Source: Planctomycetota bacterium
Lineage (GTDB): Bacteria; Planctomycetota; PUPC01; DSUN01
Assembly: GCA_035384565.1 (NCBI GenBank)
Contig: DAOOIT010000006.1
Location: 70,584-134,583, forward strand
Length of the DNA stretch: 64,000 bases
Reading direction: 5' to 3'
Both the position numbers and the translations under genes were made by a program. Position 1 is the first letter of the stretch, and every line of letters begins with the position of its first letter. The notes under the pieces were generated by a model, which was not told the origin of the DNA, did no database searches, and saw only the letters and a list, made by a program, of their open reading frames with translations. Shown here in pieces: positions 1-8,127 of the stretch.

Positions 1-1584
1 GGCGCGACCGTGATCCTGCCGCCGGAGGGGCGGCCGTCGCTGGTGCGAAGCCGGCAGGGGATCGCTCTGCCCGAGGACAGCCGCCGTCTTGCCATCCTCT
101 ACGACGTCGGCACGGCCATCAACAGCACGCTGGCGCTGTCCGATGTTCTTGGCAGAATCCTGAGCACCATCTTCGAGGTCGTTCCCGCGGAGCGTGGGGC
201 GGTTGTGCTATGGGACCCCGCCGAGCGCCAGTGGCGGCCCGCTGCGACGCACACGCGCGAGGGAGCTGGCAGCGGCGGCGACATCGTGGTGAGCCGGGCG
301 ATCATCGAGAAGGCATTCGAGGCTGGTAGGCCTCTGTTGAGCGGGGACGCGCGGAGCGACGCCCGCTTCGGGCACTCCGATAGCATCGAGGCGCTGGCCA
401 TCCGGTCCACTATCTGCTGCCCCCTGGTGGTGCGCGGCGAACGCCTGGGGGTGCTGCATCTGGATACGCGCGGAGCCACGGAGGCGTTCACCGAGGCCGA
501 TGTGCGCCTGGTCGGCGCCATTGCCAATCAGGCGGCCATCGCCATTGCGAACGCGCGGCTTCACGACGTGCTGCGCCAGGAGAACGTCCAGTTGCGCCGC
601 GCGCTTGGCGCGCGGCATTGCATCGTGGGCGAGAGCGCGGCGATGCGGGAGCTGATCGCGCTGATCCGCCGAGTAAGCCAGACGGATGCCACGGTGCTCC
701 TGCGGGGCGAGAGCGGCACCGGCAAGGAAGTGGTCGCGCGCACGCTGCACGCACTGGGCCCGCGTCGGGCGCGGCCGCTGGTGTGCGTGAACTGTGCCGC
801 GGTGCCGGAGGCTCTGCTGGAAAGCGAGCTCTTCGGGCACGAGAAAGGGGCTTTCACGGGCGCCATCGAGCGCCGGATCGGGCGGTTCGAGCAGGCGAAC
901 GGCGGCACCGTGTTTCTCGACGAGATCGCCGAGATGCCGCCCACGACGCAGGCCAAGATCCTCCGCGTGCTCCAGGAGCGCGAGTTCCAGCGGGTGGGAG
1001 GCACGACGCCGCTGAAGGTGGACGTGCGGCTGATTGCCTCGACGAACCGCGACCTCGAGGCGGCGATGGCGTCGGGGGGCTTCCGGCGCGACCTGTACTA
1101 TCGGCTGAAGGTGATTGAGGTCACGCTGCCGCCGCTGCGGGAACGCAGGGAGGACATCCGGTTGCTGTGCGCCCACTTCCTGGAGGAGATCGCACGCGAA
1201 ATGGGGCGGCAGGCGCCCGCCGTGGATGAAGCGGTCCTCCGCATCCTGGAGGCATACCCCTGGCCCGGCAACGTGCGGGAGTTGCGCAACGTGTTGGAGC
1301 GGGCCGTGGTGCTCGGAGCCGGCGAGCGGCTGATGCCGAGCCACCTGCCGCGCGAGGTCCGCGGCGGCTACCCCGGGCAGGGGGAACTGCCCGACGACTT
1401 GACGCTGGCAGCGGCAGAGCGCCGCCACGTGTCGGATGTGCTCGCCCTCACGGGGTGGAACAAGAGTCGAGCGGCTGCCCTGATGAGGATCTCGCGCCCC
1501 CGCCTGGACAGGAAGATTCGGGAGTATGGCCTGGAGCGACCCGAGGGCGGCGAGGGAGAGGCATCGCACCGTCCGCCGCAATAA
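1..1584 (+). CDS. GAF-domain sigma-54-dependent transcriptional activator (5' end cut by window)
   Basis: Enhancer-binding protein that uses ATP to open promoters held by sigma-54 RNA polymerase. A GAF domain lies at about residues 25-185, then the AAA+ domain with Walker A GESGTGKE, the sigma-54 contact loop GAFTGA, and Walker B TVFLDEIAEM. A Fis-type helix-turn-helix ends the protein (LTGWNKSRAAALMRISRPRL). The frame is open to base 1 (Gly-Ala-Thr before a GTG at 10), and the short Pro/Arg linker before GAF is what usually follows an N-terminal FHA domain. The real start is therefore probably outside the window and the protein may be FHA-GAF-AAA-Fis; the FHA part is inference. It is not a two-component regulator because no receiver domain is visible. 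The signal sensed by GAF is unknown. Confidence 0.93.
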   Translation, partial: GATVILPPEGRPSLVRSRQGIALPEDSRRLAILYDVGTAINSTLALSDVLGRILSTIFEVVPAERGAVVLWDPAERQWRPAATHTREGAGSGGDIVVSRAIIEKAFEAGRPLLSGDARSDARFGHSDSIEALAIRSTICCPLVVRGERLGVLHLDTRGATEAFTEADVRLVGAIANQAAIAIANARLHDVLRQENVQLRRALGARHCIVGESAAMRELIALIRRVSQTDATVLLRGESGTGKEVVARTLHALGPRRARPLVCVNCAAVPEALLESELFGHEKGAFTGAIERRIGRFEQANGGTVFLDEIAEMPPTTQAKILRVLQEREFQRVGGTTPLKVDVRLIASTNRDLEAAMASGGFRRDLYYRLKVIEVTLPPLRERREDIRLLCAHFLEEIAREMGRQAPAVDEAVLRILEAYPWPGNVRELRNVLERAVVLGAGERLMPSHLPREVRGGYPGQGELPDDLTLAAAERRHVSDVLALTGWNKSRAAALMRISRPRLDRKIREYGLERPEGGEGEASHRPPQ

Positions 1585-1588
1585 CAGA

Positions 1589-1619
1589 AGAGGCCGGCAG
1601 GCAAACCCTGCCGGCCTCT
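1589..1619. terminator. Hairpin terminator between convergent genes
   Basis: A perfect 13-bp inverted repeat (AGAGGCCGGCAGG at 1589-1601, its complement at 1607-1619) with a 5-base loop starts 4 bases after the stop codon at 1584. The next gene converges from the minus strand and ends at 1642, so the hairpin can end transcripts from both sides. No T-run follows on either strand. Confidence 0.7.
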
Positions 1620-1641
1620 GGCGGAACGAAACGCCCGAAGG

Positions 1642-2370
1642 CTATTTCACGTCGGGGCGCGGAATGGTGGATGCCGGGATGAAGAGAATCTCGACGCGGC
1701 GGTTCTTCACCCGCGAGGCTTCGGTGGCGTTGCTGGCGACGGGCCACGAGGCGCCGAAGCTGCGGATGAAGAGATTCCTCTCCGGGATCCCCTTCTTGAC
1801 GAGGTAGCGGAAGACGGCCAGCGCGCGGTCAGCGGCAAGGCCCATGTTGTCGCCGTAGGCCTTGATGCTCTCCGGCCGCTTGAGCGGCGTGGCGTCCGTG
1901 TGGCCGTCCACCTGGATGAGCACGTCCTTGCCCTTGAAGGCGGCCGCGATCTTGTCCAGCGCCTGCTCGCCCTTCTTGCTGATGGACGTCTTGCCGGGAT
2001 CGAAGACGAGTTCGCCCTGGAGCACGAGGCGGCCGTCGCGCACCTCGCCGATGCCGAGAGCGCGGACCTGATCCTCGAACTTCTTGCTCTCGTCGGTGAG
2101 TGCCTTCACGGCCTTCTCGGTCTCTGGTTTGGGCGCCGCGGCCTGCTTCTTGTAGATGTCGAGCTGGCGCGAGACGTCTTCAAAACGCTTGCGGAAGGAG
2201 TCCTGCTGGGTGTTGATCTCCTTCTCTTTCTCGTCGAGGAGTTTCTTGAGGTTGTCGTTTTCGGCCTGGACGGCTTTGAACTTGGCCTGTGGCACCAGGC
2301 AGCCGGCGCTCAGGACGAGTGCGGCAGGCAGGAGGAGTAAGGAGGGCAATCCCTTGGCTCTCATGGGCAT
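1642..2370 (-). CDS. OmpA-family lipoprotein
   Basis: Predicted outer-membrane-linked lipoprotein that binds peptidoglycan through its C-terminal OmpA domain. A signal peptide ends in the lipobox LSAGC. A coiled-coil-like stretch rich in Glu/Lys/Gln follows (residues about 25-75), and the OmpA domain fills the second half (VDGHTDATPL, then NRRVEILF near the C terminus). The length of 242 residues suits a Pal-like tether with a coiled-coil stalk. I chose the ATG at 2370 because AAGGA lies 5-6 bases upstream; a longer start at 2385 lacks this. It is the last gene of a minus-strand operon and a paralogue of the gene just upstream, from which it is separated by about 43 bases. Confidence 0.9.
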   Translation of the reverse strand: MPMRAKGLPSLLLLPAALVLSAGCLVPQAKFKAVQAENDNLKKLLDEKEKEINTQQDSFRKRFEDVSRQLDIYKKQAAAPKPETEKAVKALTDESKKFEDQVRALGIGEVRDGRLVLQGELVFDPGKTSISKKGEQALDKIAAAFKGKDVLIQVDGHTDATPLKRPESIKAYGDNMGLAADRALAVFRYLVKKGIPERNLFIRSFGASWPVASNATEASRVKNRRVEILFIPASTIPRPDVK

Positions 2371-2413
2371 CTTCGTCCTTTCCAATGGTTTGCCGGGAAG
2401 TGCCCGGGCCTAG

Positions 2414-3241
2414 TTACTTCGTCTCCGGCGCGGGAGCGGGGGCCGGAGCAGGGGCAGGAGCCGGAGCGGGAGCAGTCTCGGCCTTGGGCGCCGGGGTGGC
2501 CTTAGGTTCTTCCTGCTTGGGTGCGAGGACTTCCGGAGGGAAGAACATCACTTCGACACGGCGGTTCTTGGCGCGGCTCTCGGGGCTGGTGTTGGGGAGG
2601 CGTGGACGGTACATGCTGAACGCTCGGAGGTACATGCGGTTCTCGGCGATGCCGGCCTGTGCGAGGATGCGAAGGACGGCACGGGCCCGGAGGGCCGACA
2701 GGCCCCAGTTGTCGCCGAACTTCGCGACGGTTTCGGGTTTGGCGACGCGGACGTCGTCGGTGTGCCCGTCAATCTGGATGGCTTCGTTGCTGGCCTTGAA
2801 CTGGTTCGCCACGTCCTGGAGGAGCTTCTTGCCTGCGTCGGAGACGTCGGCGCTGCCCAGGGCGAAGAGGAGCTCATCCTTGATGATGAGCGTGCCGTCC
2901 ACCACCTCCGCGCCGGGGTTCAGCCTCTGGATCTCGTCCAGCTTCTTCATCAGGCGCTCGTAGTCCTCCCGAGCCTTCTGGGCGAGGGCGCCGGCGTCCT
3001 TGTACTTGTCGACGTACAGCGCGATCAGCTGGTCCTTGGCCTTGAGCTGGTCGCGCAGGGCGTCGATGCGAGTGTTGGCGTCGGCGAGCTGGCTATCCTT
3101 GGCGGCGAGCTCGCGCACGGCCTCGTCGTACTTGCGCTTGAGCGTGATGTACTTCTTCCAGGGCACGACACAGCCCGGTGTTGCCATCACGAGCGCCAGC
3201 AGCGCCGCCACAGTCATCCTGCACACAGTGCCCTTCCTCAT
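2414..3241 (-). CDS. OmpA-family lipoprotein with Pro/Ala tail
   Basis: Second peptidoglycan-binding OmpA-type lipoprotein. The signal peptide ends in lipobox TPGC, a charged coiled-coil segment follows, then the OmpA core (IQIDGHTDDVRV and SRAKNRRVEVMFF). After the domain comes an unusual tail of alternating Pro-Ala (about the last 35 residues), a likely extended and wall-spanning or disordered segment. The start at 3241 is supported by GGAGG 10-13 bases upstream; the frame is open further back, but that extension has no signal-peptide character. The organisation matches the downstream paralogue, so this is probably a duplication. It sits in the operon with an HTH-TM protein, which suggests a cell-envelope job. 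Confidence 0.9.
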   Translation of the reverse strand: MRKGTVCRMTVAALLALVMATPGCVVPWKKYITLKRKYDEAVRELAAKDSQLADANTRIDALRDQLKAKDQLIALYVDKYKDAGALAQKAREDYERLMKKLDEIQRLNPGAEVVDGTLIIKDELLFALGSADVSDAGKKLLQDVANQFKASNEAIQIDGHTDDVRVAKPETVAKFGDNWGLSALRARAVLRILAQAGIAENRMYLRAFSMYRPRLPNTSPESRAKNRRVEVMFFPPEVLAPKQEEPKATPAPKAETAPAPAPAPAPAPAPAPETK

Positions 3242-3342
3242 GACGTACTCTGCCTCCTTCACGGGGACGTGGTTTGGGAGCGACATCGGATGCCGATGCC
3301 CGCGGGCATCGGCCAACGGGGAGATCATTCGCGGCCGAAACA

Positions 3343-4269
3343 CTACGGGGCGACGCCGGGGGGCGTCACGCCGAGAAGATCCCAGAAGAACTGCATCACG
3401 CTCTTGAGGAACTCCCAGTCGGGCACCTTCGAGCTGGCGACGCAGTAGAAGAAGAGCGCCCCCGGCACCACGAGCACGAAGGCCGCAATGGCGCTCATCA
3501 CCGTGTACAAGGCAGACGGCTGCTCGCGGATGAAGAGGGCCTCGCCGGTGCCCATGGCCGAAGCAGGGGTGGCGCGGCCTGTGCCCGAGGCAGCGTCGGG
3601 CTGGAGCTCGTCGAGGGCGGGCTGAGGCCCCGCCCCCTCGAAGGGCGCGGTGGCCTCTTCGGTGTCGGTCCCCAGCTCGCCGGGCTCGAGCGAAACTTCC
3701 TCGGTCACCACGTCCTCGGTGCCGGCGGAGTCGTCATACTGATCAAGGCCGAGGACCATCGTGGGCACCTCGGTGTCGCCCGTTGGGCTGGCGGTCGGAG
3801 CGTCGCCGAGGTCAAGCGTGGGCACGGCGGTGTCGCCGGTGGCCGTGTCGGGCGCGGTGAGCTCAATCGTGGGGACCTTGGTGGAGGGTTCCCTGGGAGC
3901 GGCCGGAACGCCCGGCTCGAGCGAAAGCTCGACGTCGCCGCCCGCCGGAGGTCCAAAGCCGCCGCCCACCAGGGTCTCCGACGTGTCGTCGAAGTCGAAC
4001 GGCTCGTCTGCAAGCAGATCGGCGCCACGGTCGGTGGAGGGGACGACCTGGGGCACCGCCGTGTCGTCGCCCGCCTTGCTGGGGACGACCACGGGGCCTT
4101 CGATGCCGCGCTGCTTGCGCACGGTCTCGATGTCGCCGCGTCGGAACTTCAGCATGTTGCCGTCGCGGAACGCGCGGAGTTTGCCCTGGGCCACGAGGGT
4201 GCGCAACTCGGCTTCCTGCATCCCCAGAGCCCGAAGGGCGTCCTCGAACGACAGATACTCGTCAGCCAT
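3343..4269 (-). CDS. Membrane-tethered protein with N-terminal excisionase/MerR-like HTH
   Basis: The first 55 residues match the HTH_17/excisionase-type winged helix (LSFEDALRALGMQEAELRTL, then FRRGDIETVRKQRG). A long acidic, low-complexity middle follows (residues about 60-250), containing related short motifs such as KVPTIEL, AVPTLDLGD and EVPTMVLG. One hydrophobic helix lies at about residues 254-277, leaving a short tail of about 30 residues. This predicts a cytoplasmic HTH head on a disordered tether fixed in the inner membrane. Such proteins are known in Planctomycetota, but their function is not established; it may bind DNA or proteins. The palindrome CCTAAC-TG-GTTAGG (4279-4292) lies just upstream of the start. 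Confidence 0.75.
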   Translation of the reverse strand: MADEYLSFEDALRALGMQEAELRTLVAQGKLRAFRDGNMLKFRRGDIETVRKQRGIEGPVVVPSKAGDDTAVPQVVPSTDRGADLLADEPFDFDDTSETLVGGGFGPPAGGDVELSLEPGVPAAPREPSTKVPTIELTAPDTATGDTAVPTLDLGDAPTASPTGDTEVPTMVLGLDQYDDSAGTEDVVTEEVSLEPGELGTDTEEATAPFEGAGPQPALDELQPDAASGTGRATPASAMGTGEALFIREQPSALYTVMSAIAAFVLVVPGALFFYCVASSKVPDWEFLKSVMQFFWDLLGVTPPGVAP

Positions 4270-4278
4270 CTCGGCTCA

Positions 4279-4292
4279 CCTAACTGGTTAGG
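4279..4292. promoter_or_regulatory. Small palindrome next to the start of the HTH gene
   Basis: CCTAAC and GTTAGG flank a 2-base centre, lying 10-23 bases upstream of the ATG at 4269 and overlapping its weak AGGTGA ribosome site. It could be an operator or an RNA hairpin masking the start; nothing else in the sequence decides this. Confidence 0.3.
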
Positions 4293-4327
4293 ACAGGGCC
4301 ATTCAAACAGGCGCAGACGGCGCAAGC

Positions 4328-4741
4328 TCACTCGCCTACGCGCTTATACTCTTCCTCTGTGCTGCCGGGGCCAAGGGGGCGCAGGCCGCTCAAGGTGCGG
4401 ACGCCTCGCAGCGCGTACTCGCGCTTGGTGGCAAGCAACAGGTCCCAGCGATAGAGGCGGCCGGCCAGGAACTCGAAGGCACCGGTACGCATGTCCTGGG
4501 ACTTGCCCGGCCCCGGCTCGTGGAAGCCGTAGACCAGGATAACCTCGCGGCTCGTGTCTATGAGGTAGAGAACGCTGCCCTCCGGATGAGCGGCGGCAAG
4601 AGCGATCATCTTCCCCGCCTGCCCCTCGCTCACCTGAGCTTCGGCGGCGGGCTGCCGAACCAAGAGCAATGCGACCAGGAGGGCGCCGATGGCACCCAGA
4701 AGGGCGCTGCTCAACCACAACTGCTTGCCCACGAGCAGCAT
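4328..4741 (-). CDS. Small membrane-anchored protein of unknown function
   Basis: About 137 residues. A strong hydrophobic helix near the N terminus (WLSSALLGAIGALLVALLLV) is followed by a soluble domain with a beta-rich look (SVLYLIDTSREVILVYGF, and YRWDLLLATKREYAL). I do not recognise a family. It is the first gene after the promoter at 4780-4807 and is followed 58 bases later by the HTH-TM gene, so it is probably co-transcribed with it and the two OmpA lipoproteins. A GTG at 4771 would extend the frame, but it lies within a few bases of the predicted transcription start, so the ATG at 4741 is preferred. Confidence 0.65.
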   Translation of the reverse strand: MLLVGKQLWLSSALLGAIGALLVALLLVRQPAAEAQVSEGQAGKMIALAAAHPEGSVLYLIDTSREVILVYGFHEPGPGKSQDMRTGAFEFLAGRLYRWDLLLATKREYALRGVRTLSGLRPLGPGSTEEEYKRVGE

Positions 4742-4779
4742 CTCCGCCCCACGGACAGCCGTTCCATCCACGCGCTATC

Positions 4780-4807
4780 ATTATAGTTGGGACGCCTTGG
4801 GTTGCAA
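4780..4807 (-). promoter_or_regulatory. Sigma-70-type promoter of the envelope operon
   Basis: Read on the minus strand: TTGCAA (4807-4802), 16 bases, perfect TATAAT (4785-4780). Transcription would start near 4773, in front of the four-gene minus-strand operon ending at the hairpin 1589-1619. Confidence 0.65.
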
Positions 4808-5069
4808 GTGTTTTTTCGCAAAAATGGGCACTGACCTGGCAACTTTGGGCGTCTGAGGCCGTTGGGCTGAATGCGGCTGTGAGGCGAGAGCGGCGCCGTC
4901 TGGCGGCCGCAGTCAGGGTGCTGCACGCATGTGGGTCAGCCGTTTGGGCTCTTCGGGGTTCGGCGATCTTGCCTCGACTGGCCGGCGCAGGGGGTTGGCA
5001 CGCTGTCCCATTGCGGACCTGGTGGTTCCTGGGGAGGGCTCCGCCGAATGCCTGGCTGGCGCAGCCTGT

Positions 5070-5113
5070 CCATGCTGTATCAACCCTGTGAGGAGGGAAG
5101 TGATACAGCATGG
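5070..5113. repeat. Perfect 13-bp inverted repeat with 18-base loop
   Basis: CCATGCTGTATCA at 5070-5082 and its exact complement at 5101-5113. The loop contains an AGGAGGG stretch. It could fold as RNA or serve as a split operator; no gene starts close to it. Confidence 0.6.
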
Positions 5114-5172
5114 GCAGAAAGGCGAGGATTGGCGGTTCTCGCGGTTCCAGCCATTCCCGCTCATCTGCGGGG

Positions 5173-5185
5173 TGAGCAAGTATGG
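5173..5185 (+). repeat. Solo copy of dispersed repeat TGAGCAAGTATGG
   Basis: The same 13-mer occurs twice as the right arm of inverted repeats at 37541-37582 and 37617-37660. Here only one arm is present. Confidence 0.6.
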
Positions 5186-5436
5186 GGCGGGAGCAGCCGG
5201 AGGACGTAAGGGATTGCGGTATAGAGGGTTATAGGGAAACCTCGCCGGCGCCGCAGCCTCCGTCCCACGCTCTCCGGCGACTGCCACGTCAGGCGCGCCA
5301 AACCCTGATGAGCCGCGGTTTGAGACCCGCCCGCGGGTGGACAGCGAGATCCGGCGTTCGGTCGTCCGCGCTCAGTAGGGCTTGCATTTTGCCGGCGTTC
5401 GGAGATAATGCCGTCGGTTGGCGAGGATGAGGCGAG

Positions 5437-5695
5437 TTACCCACAATGCCATTGCACCGCACTGACGAACGCGGCGAGGGATTGGGCATAGCCTTTGTTC
5501 AACAGGTTATCCACAACGCGTCTACAGCGTGCTGGAACATCCTCCATTACCAATTGATGGGAAATGACTTACGGCGAATGCGCCCGTTATCGGTCGTTCG
5601 CCCTGCCTGTTTTTCCTGTGTATTCACAGCCGATGTGGCCATGCTCAGTTTGCAGCGCCGCCGGCGCTGCGGGGGTATTCCACACGTTACCCACA
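5437..5695 (+). other. Cluster of DnaA-box-like nonamers (possible origin-like region)
   Basis: TTATCCACA at 5507-5515 is a perfect match to the classic DnaA box. TTACCCACA at 5437-5445 and 5687-5695 differ at one base, and TATTCCACA at 5676-5684 is weaker. All point the same way within 260 bases of gene-free DNA. No dnaA, dnaN or other usual origin neighbour is in the window, so origin function is only a possibility. Confidence 0.35.
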
Positions 5696-5759
5696 CCGGA
5701 GCGCCCGGCAGTGAGGGCTCCTGTCGTGAGGTGCGTAACGCCTGAAGGGGTCAACTGAT

Positions 5760-7349
5760 ATGGGCTTGGACTTGGTGCTGAGAGGCGGCCTGATCGTGGA
5801 CGGCACTGGGGGGGCGCCGTTTGTCGGCGATCTGGCGGTTCGGGGTGAACGCATCGAGGCCATAGGGCCACTGGCGGCTGTGCCGGCGGCGCAATGGCTC
5901 GATGTGCGCGGGCTGGTGGTGGCCCCGGGTTTCATTGACATCCATGCTCATGGCGATTTGTACCCGCTCCTGTGCCCGGAGGCGCCAGGGCGACTGCACG
6001 ACGGCGTGACCACGGAGGTCATCGGCAACTGCGGCGAGTCGCCCTTTCCGCAGTCGCCCGCCATGCTGGCAGAACGCGCTGAGAGTGCGCGCCGACACGG
6101 GATCGCGATTGACTGGGACACGTTCGATGCGTATGCGGCACGGCACGACTCGATCGGCTGCGGCATCAACCGAGTAGCGCTTGTGGGCCACGGCAACGTG
6201 CGGCAGGCGGTGATGGGCGAGGAGGACAGGGCGGCGTCGCCCGACGAACTGGCCGCCATGTGCCGCGAGGTGGAGAAGGCGCTGGATGCAGGGGCGTTCG
6301 GCATCTCCACCGGTCTCTACTACACGCCCGGGATGTTCGCGCGCGCCGGCGAGATTGACGCCCTGTGCGCGATCGTCGCTCGGCGCGGCGGCCTGTACGC
6401 GTCGCACATCCGCAACGAGGGTGATGCCATCGAAGAGGCCATCGAGGAGTTCACAGGCGTCGGGAGGCGGACAGGCGTTCGTCTGCAACTCTCTCACGTC
6501 AAGGTGTCCGGTCGGGCGAACTGGCCGAAGGCCGACCGTGTGATCGAGCGCCTTCAGGCGCTCCGAGCATCCGGGCTCGACCTGGCTTGCGACCGGTACC
6601 CCTACATTGCATCGTCAACGAGCCTCTCGTCGCAGTTGCCCGGCTGGGCGCGCGAGGGTGGCCGCGCGCCGATGTTGGAGCGCATTTCGGCGCCGGGCAC
6701 TCGCGCGAAGCTGGTCGAGGCGCTGGTGGCCGACTTCCCGTCGGACGAGGCCTGGGCGGCGCTGCGCATCGCCGATGCGGCCTGCGACCAGTGGCGCGCA
6801 GCCGAGGGGCGATCGATTTTGGAGATTGCCGCGGGCTCGGGCCGCGAGCCCGCAGAGATGGTGCTGGACCTGCTGAGCGCGAGCGAGGGCCGCGCGAGCA
6901 TCGTGCATTTCACCATGTGCGAGGAAAACCTTGTTAAGTGGCTCAAGCTGCCGTTTGTCGCCATCGGGTCCGATAGCTCGTCGAGGGCGATTGACGGGCC
7001 AACGTCCGTCGGCAAGCCGCATCCGCGCAGCTATGGCACGTGCGCGCGCGTGCTCGGGCGCTACGTGCGCGAGAAGGGCGTGCTCTCGCTGCCCGAGGGC
7101 GTGCGGCGCCTGACCGGCCTGCCGGCGAGCCGGCTCGGGCTCAAGCGACGCGGGCTGCTGCGGCCGGGTGCCGTCGCCGATATCACGGTGTTCGACCCCA
7201 ACGAGGTCGCCGACCGCGCGACGTACGAGGTGCCGCAGCAGTATTCGGTCGGGGTTCGACACGTCCTGGTGAATGGGGCGCTGGCGGTCAAGGACGGCGA
7301 ACTTACCGGTACCCGCAACGGGCGCTTCCTGCGCAAGGGGGCCGAATGA
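5760..7349 (+). CDS. N-acyl-D-amino-acid deacylase (D-aminoacylase), amidohydrolase family
   Basis: Predicted cytoplasmic zinc hydrolase that removes the acyl group from N-acyl-D-amino acids. The 529 residues show the family signatures in order: the small beta domain (LVLRGGLIVDGTG), metal-binding H62 and H64 in DIHAHGD, C91 in GNCG, YASHIRNEGD with H216, LQLSHVKVSG with H246, and the Asp in IGSDSSS. It ends with the usual C-terminal beta strand domain (VADITVFDPNEV). GAAGGGG lies about 10 bases before the ATG. Its stop overlaps the ATG of the next gene by 4 bases (ATGA), so the two are translationally coupled. Dihydroorotase/hydantoinase relatives are less likely because the D-aminoacylase Cys is present. 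Confidence 0.92.
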   Translation: MGLDLVLRGGLIVDGTGGAPFVGDLAVRGERIEAIGPLAAVPAAQWLDVRGLVVAPGFIDIHAHGDLYPLLCPEAPGRLHDGVTTEVIGNCGESPFPQSPAMLAERAESARRHGIAIDWDTFDAYAARHDSIGCGINRVALVGHGNVRQAVMGEEDRAASPDELAAMCREVEKALDAGAFGISTGLYYTPGMFARAGEIDALCAIVARRGGLYASHIRNEGDAIEEAIEEFTGVGRRTGVRLQLSHVKVSGRANWPKADRVIERLQALRASGLDLACDRYPYIASSTSLSSQLPGWAREGGRAPMLERISAPGTRAKLVEALVADFPSDEAWAALRIADAACDQWRAAEGRSILEIAAGSGREPAEMVLDLLSASEGRASIVHFTMCEENLVKWLKLPFVAIGSDSSSRAIDGPTSVGKPHPRSYGTCARVLGRYVREKGVLSLPEGVRRLTGLPASRLGLKRRGLLRPGAVADITVFDPNEVADRATYEVPQQYSVGVRHVLVNGALAVKDGELTGTRNGRFLRKGAE

Positions 7350-8053
7350 CGCACCCAAGGATCGGGCTCAATTGCGACATCTCCGCCGCACATGGCACTG
7401 AGGTGGCCAAGGTCAACTGGGCATACGTCTCCGGGGTCGTCGCCGCGGGGGGCGTTCCCGTGCTCCTTGCTCCCGTGGATGAGATGCGGATTGCTTCGAT
7501 GCTGGACGTCCTGGATGGCCTCGTGTTGACGGGAGGACGCGACTACGATCCGGCCGGTTACGGGCGGCCGAGAGACGAGAAGTGCGTGCTGCTCGACCCG
7601 CGACGCGACCGATTCGACCGCCGGCTGGTCCTTGCCGCGCTGGCGCGAGGGATTCCGACGCTGGGAATCTGCGGCGGCGCGCAACTGATCAATATTGCGA
7701 AGGGGGGAACACTGTACCAGCACATTCCCGACCGATTCGGCGCGGCGATCCGACACGAGTGGTCGGGGGGCGAAGAGCCGTTCCACGAGGTCGAAGTAGA
7801 GGAGGGATCGCGGCTCGCCAGCATCGTTGGCGCGGGGCGCCTTGAGGTGAACAGCTCACACCATCAGGCGGTGGAACTCGTGGGAGAGGGCCTGCGCGTT
7901 GTGGCCAGGAGCGCCGACGGCGTGGTGGAGGCTATCGAGGGCGTCGGCGAGCCATTCCTGCTTGGCGTCCAGTGGCACCCCGAGCGCCTCCCGCACCGTC
8001 CTGTGCATCAGGCGCTCTTTCGCACCCTCGTCGAGGTGGCGAGGCGGGCTTGA
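7346..8053 (+). CDS. Peptidase C26 / gamma-glutamyl-gamma-aminobutyrate hydrolase-like amidotransferase
   Basis: Class I glutamine amidotransferase fold used as a hydrolase that splits gamma-glutamyl amide bonds. The nucleophile is C109 in LGICGGAQLINI; the His-Glu of the triad are in VQWHPE (about H211, E213). LVLTGGRDYDP is the typical oxyanion strand. The 235 residues fit the PuuD-like subfamily. The start overlaps the stop of the D-aminoacylase gene by 4 bases, which implies coupled translation and a shared pathway, perhaps release of amino acids from modified peptides or cell-wall fragments; that role is inference. Confidence 0.9.
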   Translation: MTHPRIGLNCDISAAHGTEVAKVNWAYVSGVVAAGGVPVLLAPVDEMRIASMLDVLDGLVLTGGRDYDPAGYGRPRDEKCVLLDPRRDRFDRRLVLAALARGIPTLGICGGAQLINIAKGGTLYQHIPDRFGAAIRHEWSGGEEPFHEVEVEEGSRLASIVGAGRLEVNSSHHQAVELVGEGLRVVARSADGVVEAIEGVGEPFLLGVQWHPERLPHRPVHQALFRTLVEVARRA

Positions 8054-8127
8054 CTCGGCGGGGCTTTGGCGCCATAGTCACGCGGCATGGGAAGCGTTCG
8101 GTGCCCGACGCTGGAAGGAGTTTCCCG

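Larger units (their letters stand above)
4808..5759. other. Gene-free kilobase with several repeat and binding-site-like motifs
   Basis: No open frame here looks coding: the candidates are short, overlap each other in opposite frames and show no recognisable domain. What it holds is an 18-base-loop inverted repeat (5070-5113), one copy of a dispersed repeat (5173-5185), a hairpin GCAGCGCC/GGCGCTGC (5652-5670), and DnaA-box-like nonamers between 5437 and 5695. The last 20 bases carry GAAGGGG, the ribosome site of the next gene. Confidence 0.5.

Noticed and set aside
5182..5758. Small coding frames in the gene-free kilobase
   Set aside because: They overlap each other on both strands, lack ribosome sites and have compositions unlike the real proteins around them.
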